DNA of 64,000 nucleotides from JAHZMA01 sp965205905 (GTDB lineage Bacteria > Pseudomonadota > Alphaproteobacteria > JABAAW01 > JAHZMA01). The stretch lies in NCBI GenBank assembly GCA_965205905.1, contig CBDBHZ010000011.1, positions 248,001 through 312,000 on the forward strand, read 5' to 3'. Positions 8,633-18,347 of the stretch are shown here, piece after piece (the stretch's first letter is position 1; every line of letters begins with the position of its first letter). Position numbers and translations under genes: made by a program. The notes under the pieces are model-generated. The model worked only from the letters and a program-made list of their open reading frames with translations, had not been told where the DNA came from and searched no databases.

Positions 8633-9841
8633 ATGAGCGATAAAAATATTAACAAAATCGTGTTAGCCTATTCTGGCGGATTAGATACTTCCGTTATTTT
8701 ACATTGGCTTAAAGAAACCTATAAGGCTGAAATTATCGCCTTTTTTGCTGATTTAGGGCAAGGCGACGACCCTGAACAAATACGGCAAAAAGCCAAAAAA
8801 TCAGGCGCAAGCAAAGTCTATATTGATGATTTACGCGAGAGTTTCGTTAAAGATTATGTGTTTCCAATGTTTCGCGCGAATGTGCTTTATGAAGGTGAGT
8901 ATCTATTAGGTACATCTATCGCCCGTCCACTGATTGCGAAGCGACAAATAGAAATTGCCGCCGAAAATAATGCCGATGCGGTGGCACATGGCGCAACGGG
9001 TAAGGGTAATGACCAAATTCGGTTTGAACTTGGCTATTACGCGTTAAACCCGCATATTCATGTGATTGCACCATGGCGCGAATGGGACCTTAACAGCCGT
9101 AACAAACTTATCGCCTATGCCCAAGAGAGGCAAATTCATGTGCCAAAAGATAAGTTTGGCGAAGCACCGTTTTCGGTCGATGCCAATATGTTGCATATTT
9201 CGGCTGAGGGAAAAATTTTAGAAGACCCCGCGCAAACTGCGCCCGAACATGTCTATCAACTTACCGTATCACCACTTGATGCGCCCGATAAACCCGAAGA
9301 TATTACCATAGGCTTTGCCAAAGGTGATGCGGTTAGCGTGAATGGCAAAACATTATCGCCTGCAAACTTATTGATAAAATTGAATCAGCTGGCGGGAAAA
9401 CATGGCATAGGGCGCATCGATTTAGTAGAAAACCGCTTTGTGGGTATGAAGTCACGCGGCATTTACGAAACACCGGGCGGCACATTATTGCTAAAAGCCC
9501 ATCGCGCTATCGAATCACTCACCCTTGACCGTGAGGCAGCCCATCTGAAAGATGAGTTAATGCCACGCTATGCTAAAATTATTTATAATGGTTTTTGGTT
9601 TTCACCTGAACGCGAGATGTTGCAGGCTTTAATTGATAGGTCGCAAACAAATGTAACGGGCGAGGTAAGTTTACGTCTCTACAAAGGAAGCGTCGCGGTT
9701 ATTGGTAGAAAAAGCCCGAATAGTCTTTATTCACTTGACCATGTTACCTTTGAAGAAGATGATGTCTATAATCAGCGCGATGCGGAGGGCTTTATCAAAC
9801 TTAATGCGTTACGCTTACGGTTGGGCAATTATTATAAGTGA
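8633..9841 (+). CDS. argG: Argininosuccinate synthase
   Basis: A 402-residue enzyme that condenses citrulline and aspartate with ATP to argininosuccinate, the penultimate step of arginine synthesis in the cytoplasm. The ATP pyrophosphatase P-loop AYSGGLDTS is at residues 12-20, followed by the HGATGKGNDQIRFE segment near residue 119, both typical of ArgG. Length is normal for the family. GAGG lies just upstream of the ATG. No argH is next to it in this window. Confidence 0.97.
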   Translation: MSDKNINKIVLAYSGGLDTSVILHWLKETYKAEIIAFFADLGQGDDPEQIRQKAKKSGASKVYIDDLRESFVKDYVFPMFRANVLYEGEYLLGTSIARPLIAKRQIEIAAENNADAVAHGATGKGNDQIRFELGYYALNPHIHVIAPWREWDLNSRNKLIAYAQERQIHVPKDKFGEAPFSVDANMLHISAEGKILEDPAQTAPEHVYQLTVSPLDAPDKPEDITIGFAKGDAVSVNGKTLSPANLLIKLNQLAGKHGIGRIDLVENRFVGMKSRGIYETPGGTLLLKAHRAIESLTLDREAAHLKDELMPRYAKIIYNGFWFSPEREMLQALIDRSQTNVTGEVSLRLYKGSVAVIGRKSPNSLYSLDHVTFEEDDVYNQRDAEGFIKLNALRLRLGNYYK

Positions 9842-9864
9842 GGTATTATAAAAATTAAGATGCT

Positions 9865-10047
9865 TCAATTTTCAGATGTTTCGATTTCAATAGAAGGGCG
9901 ATTATCATCATTTTCTTGCAATTTTTCCTCTGGAATTTGTGGTATATTTTTTAAATCAGGAAAATTTTCAATGCCGCATGATGCCAGAAAAATCACTAGC
10001 AGAATCACCGTCATCATTTGAACATATTTAACCATAATAATAGTCAT
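9865..10047 (-). CDS. Small lipoprotein, unknown
   Basis: A short protein with a hydrophobic N-terminus (VILLVIFLASC) that ends in a lipobox cysteine, then a 35-residue acidic tail rich in Pro, Glu and Asp. It should be exported, lipidated and left in the periplasm. The start is uncertain: ATG 10047 or 10035 are both possible, and an earlier in-frame start at 10071 would overlap the divergent bpt start at 10056. It weakly recalls the tiny lipoproteins found near arg and lys genes in proteobacteria (LptM/YifL type), but the CGLKGPL-like motif is not present (here CGIENFP), so I give no name. Confidence 0.6.
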   Translation of the reverse strand: MTIIMVKYVQMMTVILLVIFLASCGIENFPDLKNIPQIPEEKLQENDDNRPSIEIETSEN

Positions 10048-10055
10048 AAAGTAAA

Positions 10056-10769
10056 ATGAACCAAGAATCACCTCATATTTTTTTCCGCTCGCAACCGATG
10101 AATTGTCCCTATCTGGAAAATGAGTCGGAATATCAGCTATTCACCCGTATCAACCGTCCGCTGAATATGGAAGAAACCATGAATTTTTCCAATGCAGGCT
10201 TTCGCCGTTCGCATAATATTATGTATCGCCCGGTTTGTCCGCAATGTTCAGCTTGCGTTTCAAGCCGTATAAGGTGCAACGACTTTAAGCTGAAACCTTC
10301 TTGGCGTAGAATCTTAAATAAAAATAGCGACTTAAATGGCAAATTACTGGATACCAATATCACTTATGAACAATATGAATTATTCCATTTATACGTCTCA
10401 ACGCGCCATCATAGGGGCGAGATGTCTAATATGAGTTTTCAAGAATATGCTGATATGATGCTACAATCACCAATTCATACCTGTCTTATGGAATATAGAA
10501 CCGAGCAAAAAGAATTGATTGCCGCCTGTATTTTGGATAGGTTTGATGATGGTTATTCTGCGGTTTATAGTTTTTATAATCCTTTTATGACCGAGCGTTC
10601 CTTAGGGACTTATATGATTTTAGACCTCATCAATTATGTGAATCAGCATGATTTAAAACATCTTTATCTGGGCTATTGGGTAAAAAATTCAACAAAAATG
10701 AATTATAAGCAACGTTTTCGTCCATTAGAAGGCTATATCAATCATCAATGGCAAGAGATTGAACCATAA
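10056..10769 (+). CDS. bpt: Aspartate/glutamate leucyltransferase (bacterial N-end rule)
   Basis: A 237-residue aminoacyl-tRNA-protein transferase of the Bpt/Ate family. It moves Leu from Leu-tRNA to proteins with N-terminal Asp or Glu, marking them for ClpS/ClpAP degradation. The N-terminal cysteine motif CPYL (C17) and the cluster CPQCSACVSSRI (C61, C64, C67) are present, as is the family segment MYRPVCPQC before them. The C-terminal GNAT-like half shows AVYSFYNPFMTERSLGTYMILDLI and LYLGYWVKNSTKMNYK, which is diagnostic. Length is as expected. It is divergent from the small lipoprotein gene. Confidence 0.93.
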   Translation: MNQESPHIFFRSQPMNCPYLENESEYQLFTRINRPLNMEETMNFSNAGFRRSHNIMYRPVCPQCSACVSSRIRCNDFKLKPSWRRILNKNSDLNGKLLDTNITYEQYELFHLYVSTRHHRGEMSNMSFQEYADMMLQSPIHTCLMEYRTEQKELIAACILDRFDDGYSAVYSFYNPFMTERSLGTYMILDLINYVNQHDLKHLYLGYWVKNSTKMNYKQRFRPLEGYINHQWQEIEP

Positions 10770-10772
10770 TAT

Positions 10773-10817
10773 AGTGCAAAAATCAGTAAAAACTGATAAT
10801 ATTATTATGATTGCACT
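10773..10817. other. Nested inverted repeats downstream of bpt
   Basis: Outer arms AGTGCA (10773-10778) and TGCACT (10812-10817) enclose inner arms ATCAGT (10782-10787) and ACTGAT (10792-10797). There is no T-run directly after the structure, so it is not a standard terminator. It lies between bpt and the peptide importer and could be an operator or transcript-stabilising hairpin. Function unknown. Confidence 0.35.
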
Positions 10818-10845
10818 GTCATAAACCATCATAGAAAGTCTGTTG

Positions 10846-12339
10846 ATGCGCTTCTTTATCACCCTGATGATACTCACCACCGCCTTATTACTGAATGGGT
10901 GCGGCAACGATAAGGATAATGACAATGATGAAACCCGCGATGATGTGATTATCGGGCTTGCGCTAGAGCCAGACCATCTTGACCCTACCGCTGGTGCTGC
11001 TGGCGCGATTGACGAAATCACCTATCATAATATTTTTGAAGGGCTGACCCGTATCAACAAAAAGGCAAGGGTGATACCGATGCTAGCCACAAAATGGCAG
11101 ATTTCCAACAATGCCACCATCTATGATTTCACCCTAAAGCAAAATGTTAAATTCCATAATGGAGAGGTTTTCAATGCCGATGATGTTTTATTTTCATTAA
11201 ATCGTGCGCGCGCTGATGATAGCATCAATGCTCAAAAAATATTATTTGATAATATTAAGAGCATCGATAAAATCTCTGAATTTCAGGTTCGAATCACCTT
11301 AAAAAACCCCGATAGTGATTTTGCCTATAAAATGGCATGGGGAGATGCGGCGATGATTGATGCAACATCAGCTGATAATAACAAGCAAAACCCGATTGGT
11401 ACGGGCGCGTTTATGTTTGATTCATGGCAAAAGGGGCAAGCGATTACCTTAAAGCACAACCCCGATTATCATGGTGATATGCCCGCATTGGCAAAAGTGG
11501 TTTTCATGTTCTTCCCTGATAGTACCGCCGCTTTTAATGCGATTAGCACAGCTGTGATTGATGGCTTTCCCAATTTTCGTGCCGCCGAGCAAATAGAACG
11601 CTTGAAGCAAAATGATACTCTTAAAATCACCATCGGCTCAACCGAAGGCGAGACGATTCTTGCCATCAACCATGCAAGCCCCGTGCTGAATGATATTAAT
11701 GTGAGGCGCGCTATCGCCCATGCCATTGATAAACAAGCCATCATTGATGGTGCAATGTTTGGCTATGCCATGCCGATAAGCGCGCATATTCCACCGCATC
11801 ACCCATTTTATCAGGATTTATCCCATATCACCCCGTTTGATATTGAAATCGCCAAGCAATATTTATCAAAAAGCATCTATCAAGGTGAGATTTTGCAAAT
11901 TGATTTGCCACCATCGGGTTATTCGCGCCGTTCGGGCGAAATTATTGCCGCACAATTACGTAAAATTGGCATCAAAGTGCGCCTCAATAATATGGAATGG
12001 AGCGGTTGGCTGAAAGATGTGTTTCGCGGTAAAAATTACGATTTAACCATCATTGCCCATACCGAGCCCAATGATATGAATATCTACGCTCGTGATGATT
12101 ATTATTTTTCTTATGATAATGAAGAATTTAGTAAAATCATGGCAGATATGCAATATGCTACCGATGATGCCGAATTGAAAAAATTATCACAGCGGGCGCA
12201 ACAAATTTTAACTGAAACTGTGGCGGCGGGCTTTTTGTTTCAACTGCCAAAATTAGGCGTGTGGCATAAAAATCTGCAAGGCTATTGGCATGATAGCCCG
12301 ATACAGGCGGTTGATGTTACTGATATTTCATGGCAATGA
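10846..12339 (+). CDS. ABC transporter substrate-binding lipoprotein, peptide/nickel family 5
   Basis: A 497-residue periplasmic binding protein. The N-terminus is hydrophobic and ends in a lipobox LLNGC (C19), so it is lipid-anchored. Family 5 signatures are visible: EPDHLDPTAGA near residue 40, NIFEGLTRINKK, KWQISNNATIYDFTLKQNVKFHNGEVFNADDV, and a long C-terminal lobe with VRRAIAHAIDKQAII. I chose ATG 10846 over the adjacent TTG. It binds oligopeptides, dipeptides or metal chelates for import; the ligand is not predictable. The next two genes encode the matching permeases. Confidence 0.9.
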   Translation: MRFFITLMILTTALLLNGCGNDKDNDNDETRDDVIIGLALEPDHLDPTAGAAGAIDEITYHNIFEGLTRINKKARVIPMLATKWQISNNATIYDFTLKQNVKFHNGEVFNADDVLFSLNRARADDSINAQKILFDNIKSIDKISEFQVRITLKNPDSDFAYKMAWGDAAMIDATSADNNKQNPIGTGAFMFDSWQKGQAITLKHNPDYHGDMPALAKVVFMFFPDSTAAFNAISTAVIDGFPNFRAAEQIERLKQNDTLKITIGSTEGETILAINHASPVLNDINVRRAIAHAIDKQAIIDGAMFGYAMPISAHIPPHHPFYQDLSHITPFDIEIAKQYLSKSIYQGEILQIDLPPSGYSRRSGEIIAAQLRKIGIKVRLNNMEWSGWLKDVFRGKNYDLTIIAHTEPNDMNIYARDDYYFSYDNEEFSKIMADMQYATDDAELKKLSQRAQQILTETVAAGFLFQLPKLGVWHKNLQGYWHDSPIQAVDVTDISWQ

Positions 12340-13268
12340 CTTTGACTGGAGTCTTTCTAAAGCAATTTTTATTACTGATTCTTTGGCTGCTACTGGCATC
12401 TTTTTTGATATTTACGCTATTTTTTCACCTGCCGGGCGATGCAGGCGAATATCTGTTAGGCGTTCAAGGCAATGATGCAATATTGGCAAATTTACGCGAA
12501 ACATTAGGCATCAATCAATCCTTCTGGACGGGCTATTATGGTTGGATTTTAAACTTATTGCAGGGCAATTTAGGCAACAGCATAATTTACCAAACGCCTA
12601 TCAGCACATTATTGGCGGCGAAAATCCCGATTAGCTTAACCCTAGCGGTGATGTCTTTATTATTGAGCAATATCATCGCGATACCGCTTGGTTTGTGGCT
12701 GGCATTCAGGCATCATGGCAAAAAAAATGACACTCATATCATGTTTTTATTGTTGATTTTTTTGGCAATTCCTAGCTTTTGGTGCGCGATGTTACTCACA
12801 TTATTATTCTCAATCCATTGGCAATTACTGCCCGCTGGCGGATTTGATTCATCAGCCTTATTAGCAACATTTTTGATGCCCGTGATTGTGTTATCATTGC
12901 CACAAATCGCGATTATGGCGCGCTTCACCCGCATTCAAGCCCTCACTATCTTACAACAACCCTTTATTATCACCGCTTATTGCAAAGGCTGTTCGCCCAT
13001 GAGAATTTTAGCGAATCACTTGCTGAAAAACATCGCACCGCCATTATTGACGCTATGTATGTTGCAATTTGCGTTTTTATTTTCAGGCACGATTGTGGTT
13101 GAGAATATCTTTTTTCTACCGGGCATGGGGCAGTTTGCGGTGCAATCTTTGCTAAAACGCGATATTACCTCACTACAGATTATTTTCTTATTTTTTGTGA
13201 TGCTTATTCTCAGCCTCAATCTGTTGAGCGATATTTTGCGTCGTTTGCTTGACCCCAGAAATCGATAA
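12330..13268 (+). CDS. ABC transporter permease, DppB/OppB type
   Basis: A 312-residue inner membrane permease with about six hydrophobic segments. The family features are the N-terminal helix followed by HLPGDAGEYLLG, the GLNQ-like segment TLGINQSFWTGYYGWI and the EAA-type cytoplasmic loop AYCKGCSPMRILANHLLKNI that docks on the ATPase. It overlaps the end of the binding protein gene; ATG 12336, in a 4-base ATGA overlap, is an equally good start. It forms the channel with the next gene product. Confidence 0.9.
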   Translation: MAMTLTGVFLKQFLLLILWLLLASFLIFTLFFHLPGDAGEYLLGVQGNDAILANLRETLGINQSFWTGYYGWILNLLQGNLGNSIIYQTPISTLLAAKIPISLTLAVMSLLLSNIIAIPLGLWLAFRHHGKKNDTHIMFLLLIFLAIPSFWCAMLLTLLFSIHWQLLPAGGFDSSALLATFLMPVIVLSLPQIAIMARFTRIQALTILQQPFIITAYCKGCSPMRILANHLLKNIAPPLLTLCMLQFAFLFSGTIVVENIFFLPGMGQFAVQSLLKRDITSLQIIFLFFVMLILSLNLLSDILRRLLDPRNR

Positions 13269-13295
13269 TGAACCAGATGATAATGGCACGATGAT

Positions 13296-14099
13296 ATGAT
13301 ACAGAAAAACTTTACCATTACCGCGACTATCCTGATTATCGCGCTTTGTCTGTTAGGTGTTTTTTGGCAACCCCATTCTATCAGTGATATTGATATTGGT
13401 GTACGCTTTGCCCTACCATCATTCAGCCACCCATTCGGACGCGATTATTTGGGGCGCGATATTTTATCACTCTTATTATTTGGCATGGGGCAGAGCCTTA
13501 TCATCGCCACGATTGCGATATTACCATCAGCGATATTGGCGATTTTTTTGGGCTTTATCGCCGCTTATTATCCGCGAATTGGTGCATTTATCACTGCTAT
13601 CTTTGGCGATTTTCTATTCGCCTTCCCCACCATCATCACCGCGATTTTCATTGCCGCATTTTTTGGCGCGGGGCGTTATGTGCCGATTCTGGCGATTGCG
13701 CTGTTTAGCCTGCCCGTTATCTTGAAACTTACCAAAAGCCAAATACTCACCCTGCAATCTGCTTATTTTATTAAATCGGCGCATCTGTTAGGCGCGTCTT
13801 TTTGGCAAATTTGCCTGCTTTATTATCTGCCAAATATCAAAAAACCACTGATTGTGCAAATTGCGAGCCTGTTTACAATCGCGATTCTAACCGAAGCGGG
13901 GTTAAGCTATTTGGGGTTTGGCGCATCGCCCGACCAGATAAGTTTGGGTAAAATGCTGTTTGATGCTCAAAATTTTTTCCATATCGCACCCCATATGGCA
14001 ATCGTTCCGGGCTTAACCCTCACATTGATTGTGATTAATATCAATATTCTGATAGACCAATATAATGATAATAAGCCAGTGATGGAATTACGTTTTTAA
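13296..14099 (+). CDS. ABC transporter permease, DppC/OppC type
   Basis: A 267-residue partner permease. It shows the N-terminal helix, the conserved HPFGRDYLGRDILSLLLFG segment and an EAA loop SAHLLGASFWQICLLYYLPNIKKP, and the typical GLSYLGFGA near residue 205. It lies 27 bases after the first permease. No ATP-binding subunit follows: the next gene is on the other strand. The ATPases must be encoded elsewhere, or shared with another importer. Confidence 0.9.
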   Translation: MIQKNFTITATILIIALCLLGVFWQPHSISDIDIGVRFALPSFSHPFGRDYLGRDILSLLLFGMGQSLIIATIAILPSAILAIFLGFIAAYYPRIGAFITAIFGDFLFAFPTIITAIFIAAFFGAGRYVPILAIALFSLPVILKLTKSQILTLQSAYFIKSAHLLGASFWQICLLYYLPNIKKPLIVQIASLFTIAILTEAGLSYLGFGASPDQISLGKMLFDAQNFFHIAPHMAIVPGLTLTLIVININILIDQYNDNKPVMELRF

Positions 14100-14106
14100 C
14101 AGAGTC

Positions 14107-14793
14107 TTAATCCGCAGATGCTGTAACAAAATCTGCCAACAACCCATAATCAGTCTGCACAAAATGATAATCAAGCCCCAAAAATGCGGCGGCATTTTTT
14201 GCTTTTTGTTGTAAAACCTCATCATTGGTTTGCGCCAGATAGGTTAATTTTTTGTAATTAGCAAAATAAATCTCTTTTAATTCGGGGTGTTTATCGATAC
14301 CCAAACCTTTAATAATCAGCGAATCGAAAAATTTTGCCATATAATCGGTCAGAAAGAATGTGCCGAGCTCTTGTTCCATCATTTCATCAAATTGTTGCAA
14401 GCCACTGAAAAAAGCATAGCAATGTGCGCCATCGATTCGGGACAATCCATGTTCAGCAATAAATTTATCTAACTGCCCACCTGTGCCACAATCACCATAG
14501 CCAATGATGATTTTTTGATAGCCCGCTTTTTGCAATTCCGATAATTTTTCGCGCAATGCTGGCACAATTTGTTTCGGGCGATTATGTAAATTGGCAGGCA
14601 GACAAAAAAGCTGAATATGTTGAAAATCATTCAATCGAATCAGCTGGATAATTTCATGCGCCAATGCACCGCAAGCGATAATCGCCAATCTTTCATTGAT
14701 AGCAATCGAATCAATCGGCTTTTGCTTATCAGCAAAGAAAACCTGCCCTTTTTTATCAGGCAATAACCGCGAATTATCGGTTGCTTCCATCAC
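14107..14793 (-). CDS. DUF1638 domain protein
   Basis: A 228-residue cytoplasmic protein of the DUF1638 family. Visible segments are AIIACGALAHEIIQLI, the LPANLHNRP motif, YQKIIIGYGDCGTGGQLD and DGAHCYAFFSG, which are characteristic of the family. It has no known catalytic function, but is found next to corrinoid proteins and methylamine- or betaine-type methyltransferases. That is the case here: it follows the corrinoid protein gene by 47 bases on the same strand. I expect a role in one-carbon transfer from methylated amines or sulfonium compounds. Confidence 0.8.
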   Translation of the reverse strand: MMEATDNSRLLPDKKGQVFFADKQKPIDSIAINERLAIIACGALAHEIIQLIRLNDFQHIQLFCLPANLHNRPKQIVPALREKLSELQKAGYQKIIIGYGDCGTGGQLDKFIAEHGLSRIDGAHCYAFFSGLQQFDEMMEQELGTFFLTDYMAKFFDSLIIKGLGIDKHPELKEIYFANYKKLTYLAQTNDEVLQQKAKNAAAFLGLDYHFVQTDYGLLADFVTASAD

Positions 14794-14840
14794 TCTATCA
14801 CCTATGATATTTACTGATTATGCCGTTACTGGTTGTGCCA

Positions 14841-15527
14841 TTATTGATTATGTTTGCGCTTCATCAAATCTTTGGCTGTTTCCACCGCAACCGCCGCATC
14901 ACGGCAATAGGCATCAGCCCCTACCGCTTCACCAAATTCTTCATTCAGCGGTGCACCGCCAACCATCACGATATAATCATCGCGAATACCTTTTTCAATC
15001 ATGGCATCAACCACAACTTTCATATAGGTCATGGTGGTCGTCAGCAGGGCAGACATACCCAAAATATCAGGTTTATGCTCATCAAGCGCAGCAAAATATT
15101 CTTCAACCGATGTGTTGATGCCAATATCCACCACCTCGAAACCAGCACCTTCCATCATCATCGATACCAAATTTTTACCAATATCGTGAATATCGCCCTT
15201 CACCGTGCCAATCACCATCTTGCCCAATTTCGGCGCACCTGTTGCAATCAGCAAGGGGCGTAAAATCGCCATGCCCGCTTTCATTGAATTGGCAGAAAGC
15301 AAAACTTCAGGCACGAATAAAATGCCATCTCTGAAATCAATGCCAACAATTCGCATTCCTTCAACCAAGGCTTTGGTCAAAACATCATAAGGTTGCCAAC
15401 CGCGTTTCAGTAAGATATTTGTGCCTTCAGTAATTTCATCAGCCAAACCATCATACAAATCATCCCACATTTGCTCAACAAGCTCGTCATCAGAGAGCGT
15501 ATTCAAATCTAAATCATCATCAGCCAT
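14841..15527 (-). CDS. Corrinoid (B12-binding) methyl carrier protein
   Basis: A 228-residue corrinoid protein of the MtbC/MtmC/MtaC type. The N-terminal half is the helical cap (B12-binding domain 2), with FVPEVLLSANSMKAGM near residue 75. The C-terminal half is the Rossmann B12 domain, with the DxHxxG motif GDIHDIGKN (the His ligand is about residue 114). These proteins carry a methyl group on cobalamin between a substrate methyltransferase and a folate methyltransferase. I chose ATG 15527 because AGGGA lies 9 bases upstream; 15536 is the alternative. No MttB-like methyltransferase or reductive activator is seen in the window, so its partners must lie elsewhere. Confidence 0.88.
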   Translation of the reverse strand: MADDDLDLNTLSDDELVEQMWDDLYDGLADEITEGTNILLKRGWQPYDVLTKALVEGMRIVGIDFRDGILFVPEVLLSANSMKAGMAILRPLLIATGAPKLGKMVIGTVKGDIHDIGKNLVSMMMEGAGFEVVDIGINTSVEEYFAALDEHKPDILGMSALLTTTMTYMKVVVDAMIEKGIRDDYIVMVGGAPLNEEFGEAVGADAYCRDAAVAVETAKDLMKRKHNQ

Positions 15528-15668
15528 AGCATTCATCCCTAAATATGTGAAAAACTTAACTTAAATCAATATAAAAACCCTTTACAGGCTATTAATATTA
15601 TACCATAGCCTAAAGAGAAGATAAGCATTTTATTTTCACTAAATTATTATATTTGCGACATTTTAATC

Positions 15669-18347
15669 ATGGTTTTGCGTAATTTCGAACATTATCCTGT
15701 TCTCATTCAACAAAATGACAGCTATTTCTTAATAGAGGAAGAGGTTACGCAACTATCGCCACAAGATTTGCGGCAAAAGGCGCGTGAAAATTTTTGCCCT
15801 ATTCTGTGCAATCACAAAATATTCAGCTATCACGATTTTTCTCATCTGGATATTCTGCATTGGGTGAGTTTTGCCCGCCCTACCTTGATTGCCGCCCCCA
15901 CCGTTTTTGGACTTGCCAAAGCGTTTCATAAAACATATCCCGAAAAAACTCTTCTGCAACAAGCGGAGATTTTGCGTGATATTGCCACCCAGATTCAGCA
16001 AGAATTAATCGCCCATCACGATTATCCGCGTATTTATGCGCTGGCACAAAAAATGAAGCAAGCAGATTGGCGTTGGGCTGATTTTTTAACCACACCCGAT
16101 TCGCCAATGGATAGTGCATCTGCCTTTATGGTTTGGCAAGATTTACCAGAATGGCAGAATCAGCCAATATTACCGCCAAAATCGCAAACACCGCCCACGA
16201 TTGATGGTATATCGGCGATGCTTGCAAAAATTGTTGATGAACGCGCACAACAAATGCGCGATGGACAGCACGCGTACAGCCATGCGGTGAATCATGTTTT
16301 TACCCCCCGATTCGAAGATGACCCACCTGCCGCCGCATTGCTAGAAGCCCATACAGGCATCGGAAAAACATTGGGTTACCTGTTGCCTGCCTACATGTAC
16401 GCGTCCCAAAATAATGCATCCGTTTGGATAAGCACCTATAGCCGTAATTTACAGCATCAAATTTATCGCGAGGCATTATCAGTTCACGATAATGTAACGA
16501 TTCGAAAAGGGCGTGAGAATTATCTGTGTTTGCTAAATTATAAGCAGGCATTAGACCGCTATTTTATCAGCAAAAGCCCGATGTTGATTGCGCTAGGCTT
16601 ACTTGCCCGTTGGCTGAGCGAGACCAAATTCGGTGATATGAATGGCGATGATTTCCCCGCTTGGCTAGAAGATTTATTTGATAATAAATTAAAGCGTGAG
16701 GTTGCCGACCGCCGTTATGGCTGTATCCATCAGCTTTGCCCGCATTATAGAAATTGTTTTATCGAATCGGTGCGTCAGCAAAGCAAACATGCCGATATTA
16801 TTATCAGCAATCACGCTTTATCCCTCACCGAAGCGCAAAGTGGCGCGATTGAACATAATCCGCGCTTGAATGTGATGATTTTTGATGAGGCGCACCATCT
16901 GTTTCAGGCGGCTGATAATTTCTATGCCGTCAGCTTCAATGGTGCTGAAACCACACAGCTGAAACAATGGCTTGATGATAATCCACAAAATTCTGGTGGT
17001 AGGCAATCATCAATGTTTCGCCCTGCCATGCGCGGATTACAAGCAAGATTGGGCAAGTTTGCAAGCCATCAGGAAATCGCGCCATTGATGCATCGATTAT
17101 CGGATGCGTTGGCATTTTTACCGCAGATAAATTGGAGTCAGCGCATCATCAATGGGTTTCCACAAGGCGAGACTGAAATTTTCTTACATCAGTTGAATCT
17201 ATATGTAACCCATTATAATCAACATGCCGACCCTTATTATAATTTGGAAGCGCCGATTACTCCCACGCCACCTTTGCTAAACAAGGCGGCGCATGATTTG
17301 GCAAAAATGATTGAATTGCTGTTTATTTTGCTGAGCGCGATTATCACAAAAATAGAGGTTTTACTTGATGATGATAAGTTAGATAAATCCGATAATGTCA
17401 ATCTTGACCGTATCAAGCAAAGGCTCACGCATTTTAGCGAGACATTAAAGCAATGGCAGGAGATGATGCGCGAACTTGCAATGCAGGATTTTTCTGAACT
17501 CTGCATTGATTGGCTGGTGGTGAAGCGCAGGCAAGGTATCAGCTATGATTTTGAATTTTGTCGCCATGCCATCAACCCGATGCAATTATTATCTGACCAA
17601 TTATTACAAAAATTAAACGGTTTTGCGATGACATCTGCCACTTTATTTTCGCATCATGATGTAGAACAAGATGATTTGGCGAGCGCGATGCAAGGTATCA
17701 GCGATTTTCCGCAACCCTTATTGGCGCGGTTTGATAATGATTTTGACTATGCGAATCGAACCCGCATCTTTATTGCTACCGATATTAACAAAAAACCCGA
17801 CCATATCAACCATGCCTATTTGCAATTATTTTTGGCAGCCAATGGTGGCTCACTAGGGTTATTCACCTCAATCAAGCAGCTTCGCAACACCCATCAGGCG
17901 GTGAGTATGGCATTGGCACAAGAAAATATTGCGCTTTATGCCCAACATGTTGATAAATATTCAGTACCGAATTTGGTAGAAATCTTCAAGAATGACGAGA
18001 ATGCTTGCCTGTTAGGCACTGATAGTTTGCGCGATGGTATTGATGTGCCGGGGCGTGGGTTACGGCAGGTGATATTGGATAAAATGCCATGGACGCGCCC
18101 TGATATTTTAACATCAGCGAGGCAACAATTTTTTGGTAAAATTTATCCCGAACGCTTGGTGCGCTTTAAGTTAAAGCAAGCTTTTGGCCGATTGATGCGC
18201 CATAAAGATGATAAAGGTGTGTTTGTGTTGTTAGACCATCATTTTCCGAGTCGAATGCGCGATATTTTTCCAGAAGACGTGCCAATTATCCGTGCGCCTA
18301 TTGGTGAAATCACCCCCAATATTAAGGAGTTTTTAGATGATGCTTGA
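15669..18347 (+). CDS. ATP-dependent DNA helicase, DinG/XPD-like with Fe-S cysteines
   Basis: An 892-residue superfamily 2 helicase. The Walker A motif HTGIGKT is near residue 230, followed by the DEAH box (FDEAHHLF near 405) and the C-terminal motif with GTDSLRDGIDVPGRGLRQVIL and the LKQAFGRLMRHKDDKG segment. Four cysteines suitable for a [4Fe-4S] cluster lie between the first motifs: one in ENYLCLLNYK and three in RRYGCIHQLCPHYRNCF. This pattern is that of DinG/YoaA helicases acting on DNA with 5' to 3' polarity. The N-terminal 200 residues are variable. The pteridine-reductase-like gene overlaps its end by 11 bases. Confidence 0.88.
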   Translation: MVLRNFEHYPVLIQQNDSYFLIEEEVTQLSPQDLRQKARENFCPILCNHKIFSYHDFSHLDILHWVSFARPTLIAAPTVFGLAKAFHKTYPEKTLLQQAEILRDIATQIQQELIAHHDYPRIYALAQKMKQADWRWADFLTTPDSPMDSASAFMVWQDLPEWQNQPILPPKSQTPPTIDGISAMLAKIVDERAQQMRDGQHAYSHAVNHVFTPRFEDDPPAAALLEAHTGIGKTLGYLLPAYMYASQNNASVWISTYSRNLQHQIYREALSVHDNVTIRKGRENYLCLLNYKQALDRYFISKSPMLIALGLLARWLSETKFGDMNGDDFPAWLEDLFDNKLKREVADRRYGCIHQLCPHYRNCFIESVRQQSKHADIIISNHALSLTEAQSGAIEHNPRLNVMIFDEAHHLFQAADNFYAVSFNGAETTQLKQWLDDNPQNSGGRQSSMFRPAMRGLQARLGKFASHQEIAPLMHRLSDALAFLPQINWSQRIINGFPQGETEIFLHQLNLYVTHYNQHADPYYNLEAPITPTPPLLNKAAHDLAKMIELLFILLSAIITKIEVLLDDDKLDKSDNVNLDRIKQRLTHFSETLKQWQEMMRELAMQDFSELCIDWLVVKRRQGISYDFEFCRHAINPMQLLSDQLLQKLNGFAMTSATLFSHHDVEQDDLASAMQGISDFPQPLLARFDNDFDYANRTRIFIATDINKKPDHINHAYLQLFLAANGGSLGLFTSIKQLRNTHQAVSMALAQENIALYAQHVDKYSVPNLVEIFKNDENACLLGTDSLRDGIDVPGRGLRQVILDKMPWTRPDILTSARQQFFGKIYPERLVRFKLKQAFGRLMRHKDDKGVFVLLDHHFPSRMRDIFPEDVPIIRAPIGEITPNIKEFLDDA

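Noticed and set aside
9865..10071. Longer form of the small lipoprotein starting at 10071
   Set aside because: It would overlap the divergent bpt start codon; the signal peptide is complete from 10047 or 10035.
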